Shown here piece by piece: positions 1-5,962 of a stretch of DNA of 11,915 nucleotides. The stretch's first letter is position 1. Every line of letters starts with the position of its first letter. This stretch comes from an uncultured Bacilli bacterium (lineage in GTDB: Bacteria > Bacillota_I > Bacilli_A > RF39 > UBA660). Below the pieces are notes generated by a model. It made no database searches and was not told the DNA's origin. It saw only the letters and a list, made by a program, of their open reading frames with translations. Both the position numbers and the translations under genes were made by a program. The DNA is taken from the NCBI GenBank assembly GCA_904502155.1, contig CAJGDV010000029.1:1-11915 (forward strand), in the 5' to 3' direction.

Positions 1-216
1 AAAGATGAATGTGAAATGATTGATGCTTTTTTAAGAATTGTTGAAAGAAAATTCCGTGAAGAAAAACAATATCAAAACAAAAAAGAAATGTTTAATCACA
101 TGAAATATGTATTAGTTGAAGAACAAAAACGCTTAGATGAAATTAAAAAACAAGAAGAGAAAAAACAACGCAAAGAAGCTAGAAAAGAAAAATTTAAAAG
201 TTTTTTTAGAAAATAA
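1..216 (+). CDS. Charged helical protein of unknown function, 5'-truncated by the window edge
   Basis: The reading frame is open from base 1 (first codons read K-D-E-C-E) and stops at TAA 214-216, so the gene starts upstream. The ATG at 16 is probably internal. The visible 71 residues are almost entirely Lys/Glu/Arg/Gln-rich and look like one long helix or coiled coil, with no signal peptide, membrane segment or known domain. The last ten residues, KEKFKSFFRK, form a short basic-aromatic tail. Almost the same tail closes the next gene (DKFKNLFR at its end). Only 20 nt separate this stop from the next start, so the two are probably co-transcribed and may act together. I do not recognise the family. 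Confidence 0.75.
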   Translation, partial: KDECEMIDAFLRIVERKFREEKQYQNKKEMFNHMKYVLVEEQKRLDEIKKQEEKKQRKEARKEKFKSFFRK

Positions 217-236
217 AAAATTTAGGGGGTAATATA

Positions 237-1499
237 ATGGCAAATTTAAATGAAGTTAAAAATTATATTAAAGAAGTGGAATATTATATTAATGATATTC
301 AAGATATTTGTGAATCAATTTATCGATATGGAAAAGCAGAAGTTGAAGATGGAACTATGGAAGATGTTGAACGTCTTTTAGGATATAAAATGGAATCAAC
401 TTATTTAAGAAAAATAGCTTGTAAAGATGGTTCATATTATCAAGTAACTAAAGAATTATCTAAATTAAAAGCTATTGTAAAAGAATTAGAAGACGATATG
501 AAATATGCTGAAGCACAAGTTAATAATGCTTATAGTGTTAAAAGAGAAAATGATAAAAAGATTTATAATAATAAAGTTAAAACAGATATTTTAGATGCTC
601 GTAAACAAAGAAATTTAGAATATGAAAATGTTAATAAAGATGTTAAGTTTTTAAATAGTGTTAGACAAGTAGTTGCAAACGCTGATAATTTTAAACAATC
701 TTATCAAAATAATAGATTAGGAATTAATTATACTAATAAAGAAGATAACGAATATATTGATTTATTAACTAAAAATTATTCATTAGCTGAGCTTAAAGTT
801 GAAGATAGTATGATTAGATTAGATAACGCTAATTATGATGGAAAAGTTAATGCTTATCAATATAATGAAAAAATTAAAGATGCAATTAGTTATGTTTCTG
901 ATGCTGTTGAAGATTTAAAAAATGAAGCAAAAAATATTGCATGGGAAATGCGCAGAATTGATAATTTAGATAATTATACAAATAATTATTACTATCGTTT
1001 AGATCATGGTTATTACAAAGATCCTAATGAACCACGCTTTGTTAACTATGAAGAAGAAGTAAGAAATATTAATAATAAAATTGATGAAGCAAATGAAATT
1101 GCTAACAAAAGTAATTTAGATGTTTATGCTTCAGAAAAAAAATTAGTACAAGCTAAAATGCAATTAATGAGACGTTTATATCGTTCTGAAAAATCTGAAG
1201 TAGGATATAATACAAGTTTAGCAAATGAATTTAATAAAGCTATTATTGAATCAAACAATAAAAGTAAAGTAAGAATTTATGAAAATGATAGTGTTAATAA
1301 AAAAGAATGTTTAAATTCATTAGAAATGGTTGATAAATATTTAGGAATAAGAAGTAAAAAACTAAATAAACAATTACAAAAAGATTTATTAAAACAAGAA
1401 CGTAAAGAAATTAGAGAACAACAAAAACAAGAATTAATTGAAAAACGTAACGAAGTAATTAATAAAGCAAAAGACAAATTTAAAAATCTTTTTAGATAA
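237..1499 (+). CDS. Large helix-rich (coiled-coil) cytoplasmic protein of unknown function
   Basis: A 420-residue protein preceded by a G-rich Shine-Dalgarno (AGGGGG at 224-229, 7 nt before ATG). It has no signal peptide and no membrane segment. Most of it is predicted by eye to be alpha-helical, rich in Lys, Glu, Asn and Asp. It has a Tyr/Asn-rich break around residues 245-270 (NNYYYR, HGYYKDP) that separates two helical halves. Residues about 375-420 are a highly charged helix (KQERKEIREQQKQE) ending in an amphipathic tail, KAKDKFKNLFR, that matches the end of the preceding gene. That architecture suggests a scaffold, cytoskeletal or membrane-surface-binding partner of the upstream protein, but this is inference; no catalytic motif is visible. 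Base composition and codon use match the neighbours. A terminator overlaps its stop codon. Confidence 0.85.
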   Translation: MANLNEVKNYIKEVEYYINDIQDICESIYRYGKAEVEDGTMEDVERLLGYKMESTYLRKIACKDGSYYQVTKELSKLKAIVKELEDDMKYAEAQVNNAYSVKRENDKKIYNNKVKTDILDARKQRNLEYENVNKDVKFLNSVRQVVANADNFKQSYQNNRLGINYTNKEDNEYIDLLTKNYSLAELKVEDSMIRLDNANYDGKVNAYQYNEKIKDAISYVSDAVEDLKNEAKNIAWEMRRIDNLDNYTNNYYYRLDHGYYKDPNEPRFVNYEEEVRNINNKIDEANEIANKSNLDVYASEKKLVQAKMQLMRRLYRSEKSEVGYNTSLANEFNKAIIESNNKSKVRIYENDSVNKKECLNSLEMVDKYLGIRSKKLNKQLQKDLLKQERKEIREQQKQELIEKRNEVINKAKDKFKNLFR

Positions 1500-1526
1500 G
1501 AAACATATTAAATGTTTCTTTTTTTT
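1498..1526 (+). terminator. Rho-independent terminator overlapping the upstream stop codon
   Basis: A 9-bp perfect stem, AAGAAACAT (1498-1506) with ATGTTTCTT (1512-1520), has a 5-nt loop and runs into an eight-T tract (1519-1526). The left arm includes two bases of the TAA stop at 1497-1499. It ends the two-gene helical-protein unit. Confidence 0.85.
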
Positions 1527-1534
1527 GATATAAT
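1526..1534 (+). promoter_or_regulatory. Extended -10 promoter for the ABC ATPase/GDPD pair
   Basis: TGA followed by a perfect TATAAT (1529-1534) gives a TGN-TATAAT extended -10 element, placed directly after the terminator T-tract. No convincing -35 box lies 16-18 bp upstream. Predicted initiation near 1541 would leave a leader of only about 9 nt, with the GGTGG Shine-Dalgarno (1541-1545) at the very 5' end. Confidence 0.6.
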
Positions 1535-1549
1535 TAAAATGGTGGTAGG

Positions 1550-2410
1550 ATGTTAGAAATTAGAAACTTATTTAAATTTGAAAACCAAAATATTATTCTT
1601 AATAATATTAATTTAAAACTTAATAAAGGTGATATTTTAGCAATTGTTGGACCAACAGGAAGTGGTAAAACATGTCTTTTAAAATGTCTTTTAAAACTTA
1701 CTAAATATGATCAAGGTGAAATATATTTCAATGAAAATAAAGTTTTAAATAAAGACGATATGGGCTATCTACCAACTGAAATAAAACTTTATAAAAAAAG
1801 TAAAATCAAAAGTTTAATTGAATATAATGATACTTTTTATGAAAATGATACTTTAACTAAGGCTTTAGATCTTATTAAAGTTCTAAATCTTGATGGTGAA
1901 AAAAAAGTTGAAGATTTAGTTTTTTCAGAATTAAAAAAACTAGGTTTAGTTTTAACATTAATGCATGAACCTAAAATAATAGTTTTAGATGAACCTACAA
2001 GAGGTATGAATCAAAAAGACAAAGATAAAATATTTAATATTTTAAATAATGAAAAGAAAAAAGGAAACATTATTATTATTGCTTCTTCTAACTTAAATGA
2101 TATAAGAGGCATTTCAAATAAAATTGCTTTTATGAAAAATGGTTCTATTCTAGATATAGGATATTCCCATAAATTAAATACAAAAAATTATTATAATATT
2201 AGAATTAAAGGCAAAAACATCAAAAAAGTAAATTTTGATTTAAAAAAAATGAAAATTAAAAAAATAAGTAATGATTATATAGAATGTGTTTTATGTGATA
2301 AAATTAATAATTTTATTACATTAATTTCTAATCTAGAAATTGAATATCTTTATATAGAAGAACCACCCTTAGAAGATCTTATTAATTACTTTTATAATAG
2401 AAAGGACTAG
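1550..2410 (+). CDS. ABC transporter-type ATPase with degraded signature and H-loop
   Basis: This 286-residue protein has the fold of ABC-2-type exporter ATPases. Walker A is GPTGSGKT (residues 34-41) and Walker B is IIVLDEP (143-149), with catalytic Glu148. The C-terminal region ends in IEEPPLEDLI, typical of the DUF4162-like tail of DrrA/CcmA/YhaQ ATPases. Several motifs have decayed. The LSGGQ signature position reads FSELKK (125-130), the D-loop reads TRGM instead of SGLD/SALD, and the H-loop histidine is Asn181 (ASSN). Nucleotide binding is probably retained, while the composite ATPase site may be weak or asymmetric. No permease gene adjoins; the next gene, 3 nt downstream, is a glycerophosphodiesterase. 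It may energise a permease encoded elsewhere or have a regulatory role. Family assignment is secure; substrate is unknown. Confidence 0.88.
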   Translation: MLEIRNLFKFENQNIILNNINLKLNKGDILAIVGPTGSGKTCLLKCLLKLTKYDQGEIYFNENKVLNKDDMGYLPTEIKLYKKSKIKSLIEYNDTFYENDTLTKALDLIKVLNLDGEKKVEDLVFSELKKLGLVLTLMHEPKIIVLDEPTRGMNQKDKDKIFNILNNEKKKGNIIIIASSNLNDIRGISNKIAFMKNGSILDIGYSHKLNTKNYYNIRIKGKNIKKVNFDLKKMKIKKISNDYIECVLCDKINNFITLISNLEIEYLYIEEPPLEDLINYFYNRKD

Positions 2411-2413
2411 ATT

Positions 2414-3277
2414 ATGAAAAAATTAATAATTTTGTTTTTATTAGTTATATTAATTACTTTTATTATAACTAGTATTAATAACTACGAAAATGATTCACAT
2501 TATTTAAAACATAAAGGTAGTATTAATCATATTGTTGCTCATAGAGATTACTCTTCTTTAGAGTATGAAAATTCATTAGAATCAATAATTTTAGCAAACG
2601 AATCAGATTGTGTTGATGCTATTGAAGTTGATGTACGTATGACTAATGATGGCTTTTTAGTTTTATCTCATAATAATAAAATTAAAACACAAATTTCAAA
2701 AACAAAAATTTCTGATATGACTTATGACGAATTTATGAATGTAAAACTAACACGTGAAACAGTATTACAAAATAAAAATGAAATTATAATAAATGAAAAC
2801 TTTTTATCTAGTACAGCTACTGATATTTTTAATGTTTTAAATATTGTTGAAACAAAAACATTAATTCTCGATATTAAATATGGTAAAAAAATAAAAACAT
2901 TAAATAAAAAATTATTAAAACTTATTGAATATAATGATAATATTATTATTCAAAGTTCTAATATTAATGGTCTTAAAGATTTAATATATCGTAATAATAA
3001 AATAAAATATCAATATGTAATAGATGAACCTGGTGATTTTTACAATGTTACAGATGAATTTTATGGTGTTGCTATTAGGCACAATTTAGTAAATTATGCT
3101 AATGTTGATTATCTTATAAATAAAGGTTTAAAAGTATTTATATGGACTATAAATGATACTAAAACATATGAAAAAATAATTAGTGAAACAAAAGAATATA
3201 GTAATGAAATATTTTATATAACTGATTATCCTAATATCCTTTGTTCATTTGATATAAAAAAATTTATAAAAATTTAA
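2414..3277 (+). CDS. Membrane-anchored glycerophosphodiester phosphodiesterase (GDPD family)
   Basis: Expected to hydrolyse glycerophosphodiesters to glycerol 3-phosphate and an alcohol, on the outer face of the membrane. Residues 1-3 (MKK) and a hydrophobic stretch at about 4-21 form an uncleaved signal anchor, with no lipobox. The GDPD core follows with its active-site set intact: His43-Arg44, Glu52 (in YENS, the PENT position), Glu71-x-Asp73 and His86. The usual HD pair is HN here. The C-terminal half contains the family's closing motifs, WTIND and ITDYPN. At 287 residues it is normal for a single-domain GDPD. Its Shine-Dalgarno (GAAAGGA, 2400-2406) lies across the end of the ABC gene, so the two are likely translationally linked. 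Role in lipid or teichoic-acid turnover is inferred. Confidence 0.9.
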   Translation: MKKLIILFLLVILITFIITSINNYENDSHYLKHKGSINHIVAHRDYSSLEYENSLESIILANESDCVDAIEVDVRMTNDGFLVLSHNNKIKTQISKTKISDMTYDEFMNVKLTRETVLQNKNEIIINENFLSSTATDIFNVLNIVETKTLILDIKYGKKIKTLNKKLLKLIEYNDNIIIQSSNINGLKDLIYRNNKIKYQYVIDEPGDFYNVTDEFYGVAIRHNLVNYANVDYLINKGLKVFIWTINDTKTYEKIISETKEYSNEIFYITDYPNILCSFDIKKFIKI

Positions 3278-3285
3278 AAGAACTA

Positions 3286-3294
3286 TGTTATAAT
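3286..3294 (+). promoter_or_regulatory. Extended -10 promoter for rdgB
   Basis: TGT plus a perfect TATAAT (3289-3294) forms an extended -10 element in the gap after the GDPD gene. No clear -35 hexamer is seen. Initiation near 3301 predicts a roughly 10-nt leader beginning at the Shine-Dalgarno GGTGAT (3301-3306). Confidence 0.6.
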
Positions 3295-3310
3295 GTCGAT
3301 GGTGATTTAA

Positions 3311-3889
3311 ATGAGAAAGATAGTATTAGCTTCAAATAATAAACATAAAGTAAAAGAAATAAAAGAAATACTTAGTGATATTGAATTATTAACTTTAAAT
3401 GATATTGGTTTTAATGAAGAAATTGATGAAACAGGAACAACTTTTTTAGAAAATGCTCTTATAAAAGCTGAGACTGTTAGTAATTTTTTAAAAAACAATA
3501 ATTTAGATTATGATGTTTTATCTGATGATAGTGGTCTTTCTTGTATTGCACTTGATGGTAAACCTGGTGTTTATAGTGCTAGATATGCAAGTGATCATGA
3601 TATAAAATTAAATCGCACTAAATTAATTAATGATTTAAAAGATAAAGATAAAAAAGCATATTTTAATTGCACACTTGTTTTATATCATATTGATGGAAAA
3701 TATGAATATGCTGAAGGAAAAACATATGGTACTATAATTGAAGAAGAAAAAGGCGATACTTCATTTGGTTATGATTGTATTTTCTTATCAGATGATTTAA
3801 AGAAAACTTTTGGTGAAGCAACTGAGCAAGAAAAAAACAGTGTTTCACACCGCTTTAGAGCATTAAAGCAAATAAAAAAATATTTATAA
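3311..3889 (+). CDS. rdgB: dITP/XTP pyrophosphatase (RdgB/HAM1 family)
   Basis: Hydrolyses non-canonical purine nucleoside triphosphates (dITP, ITP, XTP) to the monophosphate and pyrophosphate, keeping them out of DNA and RNA; cytoplasmic. The 192 residues match the usual length. Family motifs appear in order: the substrate-binding start LASNNKHKVKEI (6-17), TGTTFLENA (41-49), the metal-binding SDDSGL (71-76) followed by GKPGVYSARYA, then FGYDCIF (Cys where Pro is usual), and a closing SHRFRALKQ. The start ATG has a GGTGAT ribosome site 5-6 nt upstream. It has its own extended -10 promoter and strong terminator, so it is probably a single-gene unit, although readthrough from the GDPD gene 33 nt upstream is possible because no terminator was seen between them. 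Confidence 0.96.
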   Translation: MRKIVLASNNKHKVKEIKEILSDIELLTLNDIGFNEEIDETGTTFLENALIKAETVSNFLKNNNLDYDVLSDDSGLSCIALDGKPGVYSARYASDHDIKLNRTKLINDLKDKDKKAYFNCTLVLYHIDGKYEYAEGKTYGTIIEEEKGDTSFGYDCIFLSDDLKKTFGEATEQEKNSVSHRFRALKQIKKYL

Positions 3890-3921
3890 AAAAACTATAT
3901 TTTTTAATATAGTTTTTTTTT
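3890..3921 (+). terminator. Rho-independent terminator after rdgB
   Basis: An 11-bp perfect stem, AAAAACTATAT (3890-3900) with ATATAGTTTTT (3907-3917), has a 6-nt loop and continues as a run of nine T (3913-3921). It begins at the base after the rdgB stop codon. Confidence 0.88.
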
Positions 3922-3925
3922 AGGT

Positions 3926-3953
3926 ACTTTTTTTATTTGTTTTTCATAAAATA
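3926..3953 (+). promoter_or_regulatory. Possible mother-cell (SigK/SigE-like) promoter of cotE
   Basis: CATAAAATA at 3945-3953 fits the -10 pattern CATANNNTA known for SigK (and CATANNNT for SigE) in Bacillus, with AC at 3926-3927 exactly 17 bp upstream. No TATAAT with a -35 is seen in this gap. Initiation would fall near 3958-3961, at the cotE ribosome site. Caution: such short AT-rich motifs occur by chance here; a similar match lies before rpsP. Confidence 0.45.
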
Positions 3954-3960
3954 AAATAAA

Positions 3961-3966
3961 GAGGTG
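3961..3966 (+). promoter_or_regulatory. Ribosome binding site selecting the GTG start of cotE
   Basis: GAGGTG lies 5 nt before GTG 3972, which opens the frame giving AAYKEIVTKAV, the conserved CotE N-terminus. The overlapping ATG at 3970 is in another frame. Confidence 0.75.
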
Positions 3967-3971
3967 ATTAT

Positions 3972-4511
3972 GTGGCAGCTTATAAAGAAATTGTAACAAA
4001 AGCCGTTATAGGAAAAGGGAAAAAGTATTTTAAAAATAGTTATTCCTTAGATTTATCAAATCCAAGTAACATTTTAGGATGCTGGGTTATTAATCATAAA
4101 TTTAAAGGTTATAAATCAGGTGATAAAATTGGTGTTGATGGATCGTTTGATGTTAATATATGGTATAGTTATGAAAATGATTCCAAAACAGATGTAATCA
4201 ATAAAAGAATTGAATATAATGATGTATTTAATATTAAGATTAGAGAAAATGCTGAACTTACAAGTGATACTGATATTATTGTAAGAACTTTAAAACAACC
4301 TACAGTTACAAAAGCTGAAACTAAAAATAATATTATAAATTTTGATATTGAAAAAGAATTAGGTGTAGAAATTGTAGGGGAAACCAAATTTAAAATTAGT
4401 ATTGAAGAAGATGAAGAACCATGGGATGAAATTATTGATGAGCTTGATGATACAGAAATTCTAAAAATTGATGAAGAAATTAATGACAAATATCTTGAAG
4501 AATCAGCATGA
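3972..4511 (+). CDS. cotE: Outer spore coat morphogenetic protein CotE
   Basis: CotE assembles around the forespore in the mother cell and recruits most outer-coat proteins in Bacillus. The 179 residues equal the usual length (about 180) and follow the family from end to end: YKEIVTKAVIGKGKK near the start, then SNILGCWVINHKF, VDGSFDVNIWYSYENDSKT (centre), a VETKxK-like element VGETKFKISIE, and an acidic C-terminal tail (EEDEEPWDEIIDEL). The GTG start is set by GAGGTG 5 nt upstream. It stands alone between two terminators with a possible sporulation-sigma promoter, so it is probably expressed only during sporulation. Its neighbours (rdgB, rpsP) are housekeeping genes, a location different from that in Bacillus subtilis. 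Recognition is from remembered family sequence and is strong. Confidence 0.93.
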   Translation: MAAYKEIVTKAVIGKGKKYFKNSYSLDLSNPSNILGCWVINHKFKGYKSGDKIGVDGSFDVNIWYSYENDSKTDVINKRIEYNDVFNIKIRENAELTSDTDIIVRTLKQPTVTKAETKNNIINFDIEKELGVEIVGETKFKISIEEDEEPWDEIIDELDDTEILKIDEEINDKYLEESA

Positions 4512-4520
4512 TTCTTTTTT
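4498..4520 (+). terminator. Terminator hairpin built into the 3' end of cotE
   Basis: An 8-bp perfect stem, AAGAATCA (4498-4505) with TGATTCTT (4509-4516), has a 3-nt loop (GCA) and a T-run to 4520. The left arm is coding sequence for the last residues and the right arm begins with the TGA stop codon (4509-4511). Confidence 0.75.
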
Positions 4521-4547
4521 CTTTTATTTTCAATACTTTTTAATAAA

Positions 4548-4569
4548 TGTCAACAAAAAAAGGTTGACA
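4548..4569 (+). repeat. Perfect inverted repeat overlapping the rpsP -35 box
   Basis: TGTCAAC (4548-4554) and GTTGACA (4563-4569) are perfect 7-bp inverted copies separated by 8 nt of mostly A. The right arm contains the complete TTGACA -35 hexamer and the left arm carries the same hexamer on the minus strand. There is no T-tract, so it is a poor terminator. It could be an operator or coincidental. Confidence 0.6.
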
Positions 4570-4592
4570 CGCATATTTTATTATGATAAAAT
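4564..4592 (+). promoter_or_regulatory. Strong vegetative promoter of rpsP-khpA
   Basis: Consensus -35 TTGACA (4564-4569), a 17-bp spacer and -10 TAAAAT (4587-4592), preceded by TGA to give an extended -10. Initiation near 4599 predicts a leader of about 20 nt. This is the best SigA-type promoter in the window, as expected for a ribosomal protein gene. Confidence 0.88.
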
Positions 4593-4606
4593 TAAAAACA
4601 GTGAAC

Positions 4607-4612
4607 GGAGGG
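4607..4612 (+). promoter_or_regulatory. Ribosome binding site fixing the rpsP start
   Basis: GGAGGG lies 6 nt before ATG 4619. It rules out the in-frame ATG at 4583, which sits inside the promoter. Confidence 0.85.
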
Positions 4613-4618
4613 AAAGAC

Positions 4619-4894
4619 ATGGCAGTAAAATTAAGATTAAAAAGAATGGGTTCTAAAAAACGTCCATTTTACCGTGTTGTAGCTGCTGATTCAAGAAGTC
4701 CAAGAGATGGACGTTTCATTGAAACAGTTGGAACTTATAATCCAATTATGGAACCAGCTGAAATCAAAATTGATGAAGAAAAAGCTATTAAATGGTTAAA
4801 AGATGGTGCTATTCCTACTGATACAGTAAGAGATTTATTTAGAAGTCAAGGAATCATGGAAAAATTCCATAATTCAAAAAAAGAAAGTAAATAA
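4619..4894 (+). CDS. rpsP: Small ribosomal subunit protein bS16
   Basis: bS16 binds 16S rRNA in the 30S body and is needed for its assembly. The 91-residue product is full length for the family. It begins MAVKLRLKRMGSKKRPFYRVV, followed by ADSRSPRDGRFIE and GTYNPI, all hallmark bS16 stretches. The start at 4619 is chosen over an in-frame ATG at 4583 because of the ideal GGAGGG site and the conserved N-terminus. A consensus promoter lies immediately upstream. The stop is only 2 nt from the next gene, khpA, and this pair is a common Bacillota arrangement. The rimM and trmD genes that usually continue the operon are not here. Confidence 0.98.
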   Translation: MAVKLRLKRMGSKKRPFYRVVAADSRSPRDGRFIETVGTYNPIMEPAEIKIDEEKAIKWLKDGAIPTDTVRDLFRSQGIMEKFHNSKKESK

Positions 4895-4896
4895 TT

Positions 4897-5142
4897 ATGA
4901 AAGCAATTGAATTAACAGAATTTTTAGTTAAAAACTTGGTTAAAGATTCAGATATGGTTTCAGTTAAACAATTTTCTGATGACGATGATGAACAAGTTAT
5001 CCAAGTATTAGTAAATGAAGAAAATATGGGTGCTTTAATTGGGAGAAGTGGAAATATTATTAAATCGGTAAGAACACTTGTACAAGCATCTGCATATGCA
5101 AATAATGAAAAAAAAGTAAAAATTAATATTGATTCTTTTTAA
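4897..5142 (+). CDS. khpA: KH-domain RNA-binding protein KhpA (YlqC family)
   Basis: A small cytoplasmic RNA-binding protein of one KH domain. In Bacillota it works with KhpB (Jag/EloR) in RNA metabolism linked to cell elongation. The 81 residues match the family length. The KH signature GxxG is GRSG at residues 49-52 in the context GALIGRSGNIIKSVRTL. The gene starts 2 nt after the rpsP stop and has only a weak purine-rich ribosome site (AAGAAAG, 4881-4887), which suggests translational coupling to rpsP. A terminator overlaps its stop codon, so the operon ends here. No khpB is visible in the window. Confidence 0.94.
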   Translation: MKAIELTEFLVKNLVKDSDMVSVKQFSDDDDEQVIQVLVNEENMGALIGRSGNIIKSVRTLVQASAYANNEKKVKINIDSF

Positions 5143-5164
5143 AAAGATGTTTTCATCTTTTTTT
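5141..5164 (+). terminator. Rho-independent terminator of rpsP-khpA
   Basis: A 9-bp perfect stem, AAAAAGATG (5141-5149) with CATCTTTTT (5154-5162), has a TTTT loop and a T-tract to 5164. It overlaps two bases of the khpA stop codon (5140-5142). Confidence 0.87.
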
Positions 5165-5173
5165 ATTTTGTAA

Positions 5174-5208
5174 TTGTATTAATATTATTTTTATATTATA
5201 ATTATAAT
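5174..5208 (+). promoter_or_regulatory. Promoter with tandem -10 boxes for uppS-cdsA-rseP
   Basis: Two perfect TATAAT hexamers abut at 5197-5202 and 5203-5208. A partial -35, TTGTAT (5174-5179), sits 17 bp before the first. Start sites 6 bp apart, near 5209 and 5215, are possible, giving leaders of about 16-22 nt. The ribosome site is the purine-rich AGGAATGAGG (5211-5220), so the longer transcript is the better candidate for translation. Confidence 0.65.
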
Positions 5209-5230
5209 GTAGGAATGAGGCAGTTATAAC

Positions 5231-5962
5231 ATGATAAATGATAATCTAAAGATTCCACAACATATTGGTTTTATAGTTGATGGAAACGGTAGATGGGCAA
5301 CAAGACAAGGACTAAGTCGTAGCATGGGACATAAAGCAGGATGTGATAATATTGAAAAAATATCATTATATGCTTTTGGTAAAGGGGTTAAATATATAAG
5401 TTATTATGTATTTTCAACTGAAAATTTTAAAAGAAGTAAAGAAGAAGTAGATTTTTTAATGAATCTATTTAGTACTTCATTTAAAAAATATGCTAAAAAA
5501 TTACATAAAAATAATATTAAAATTATTTTTTCAGGAAGAAAAGAACCTTTACCACAAAAAGTTATTGATGCTAGCTTAGAAATAACAGAAATGACAAAAA
5601 ATAATACCGGTGGTATTGTTAACTTTTGTTTAAACTATGGTGGCCAAGCAGAAATTATTGATGCAACAAAAAAAATAGCACAAGATGTTAAAGATGGAAA
5701 AATAAATATTGAAGATATTACTATTAGTAATTATAAATCATATTTATATCAAGATTTGCCTGAACTAGATTTTTTAGTTCGAACAAGTGGTGAACATAGA
5801 ATAAGTAATTTTATGCTTTGGCAATTGTCATATGCTGAGTTTTATTTTCCTGAAGTATGTTTTCCAGATTTCGATGAAAATGAATTTGACAAAGCACTTT
5901 TAGTTTATAATAAAAGGGATCGTAGATTTGGAGGTATAAACTATGAAAACAAGAACAATTAG
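5231..5962 (+). CDS. uppS: Isoprenyl transferase (undecaprenyl diphosphate synthase)
   Basis: Condenses isopentenyl diphosphate with farnesyl diphosphate in cis to make undecaprenyl diphosphate, the lipid carrier for wall polymers; cytoplasmic, membrane-associated. The 243 residues match the family. The catalytic and phosphate-binding start is VDGNGRWA with Asp17. GHKAG follows, then YYVFSTENFKR, the C-terminal RTSGEHRISNF (from Arg184) with WQLSYAEFYFPEV, and a closing RRFGG. His replaces the more common Gln/Leu in RTSGExR. The nearest ribosome site (GAGG) is about 10 nt from ATG 5231, rather long; no better in-frame start is seen. The last 20 nt overlap cdsA, whose GGAGG ribosome site lies inside uppS. 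Confidence 0.97.
   Translation: MINDNLKIPQHIGFIVDGNGRWATRQGLSRSMGHKAGCDNIEKISLYAFGKGVKYISYYVFSTENFKRSKEEVDFLMNLFSTSFKKYAKKLHKNNIKIIFSGRKEPLPQKVIDASLEITEMTKNNTGGIVNFCLNYGGQAEIIDATKKIAQDVKDGKINIEDITISNYKSYLYQDLPELDFLVRTSGEHRISNFMLWQLSYAEFYFPEVCFPDFDENEFDKALLVYNKRDRRFGGINYENKNN

Noticed and set aside
4169..4489. Minus-strand open frame opposite cotE, Ser/Ile-rich
   Set aside because: Its composition is the mirror of the Asp/Glu/Lys-rich cotE codons, with no ribosome site or recognisable motif. The same reasoning applies to the minus-strand frames opposite 1277-1477, 3307-3498, 8154-8402 and 8842-9261.
4564..4580. AC-N17-CATATTTTA match to a SigK-type promoter before rpsP
   Set aside because: A consensus SigA promoter covers the same bases and a ribosomal protein gene needs no sporulation promoter. 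It shows that such matches arise by chance in this AT-rich DNA, which tempers the cotE promoter call.
4583..4618. Longer rpsP start at ATG 4583 adding twelve residues
   Set aside because: It lies inside the promoter -10 region, has no ribosome site and gives an N-terminus unlike bS16; ATG 4619 has GGAGGG 6 nt upstream.
4468..4656. Plus-strand open frame spanning the cotE end, its terminator and the rpsP promoter
   Set aside because: It crosses a terminator and promoter and overlaps two confident genes in another frame; low-complexity Lys/Phe sequence.
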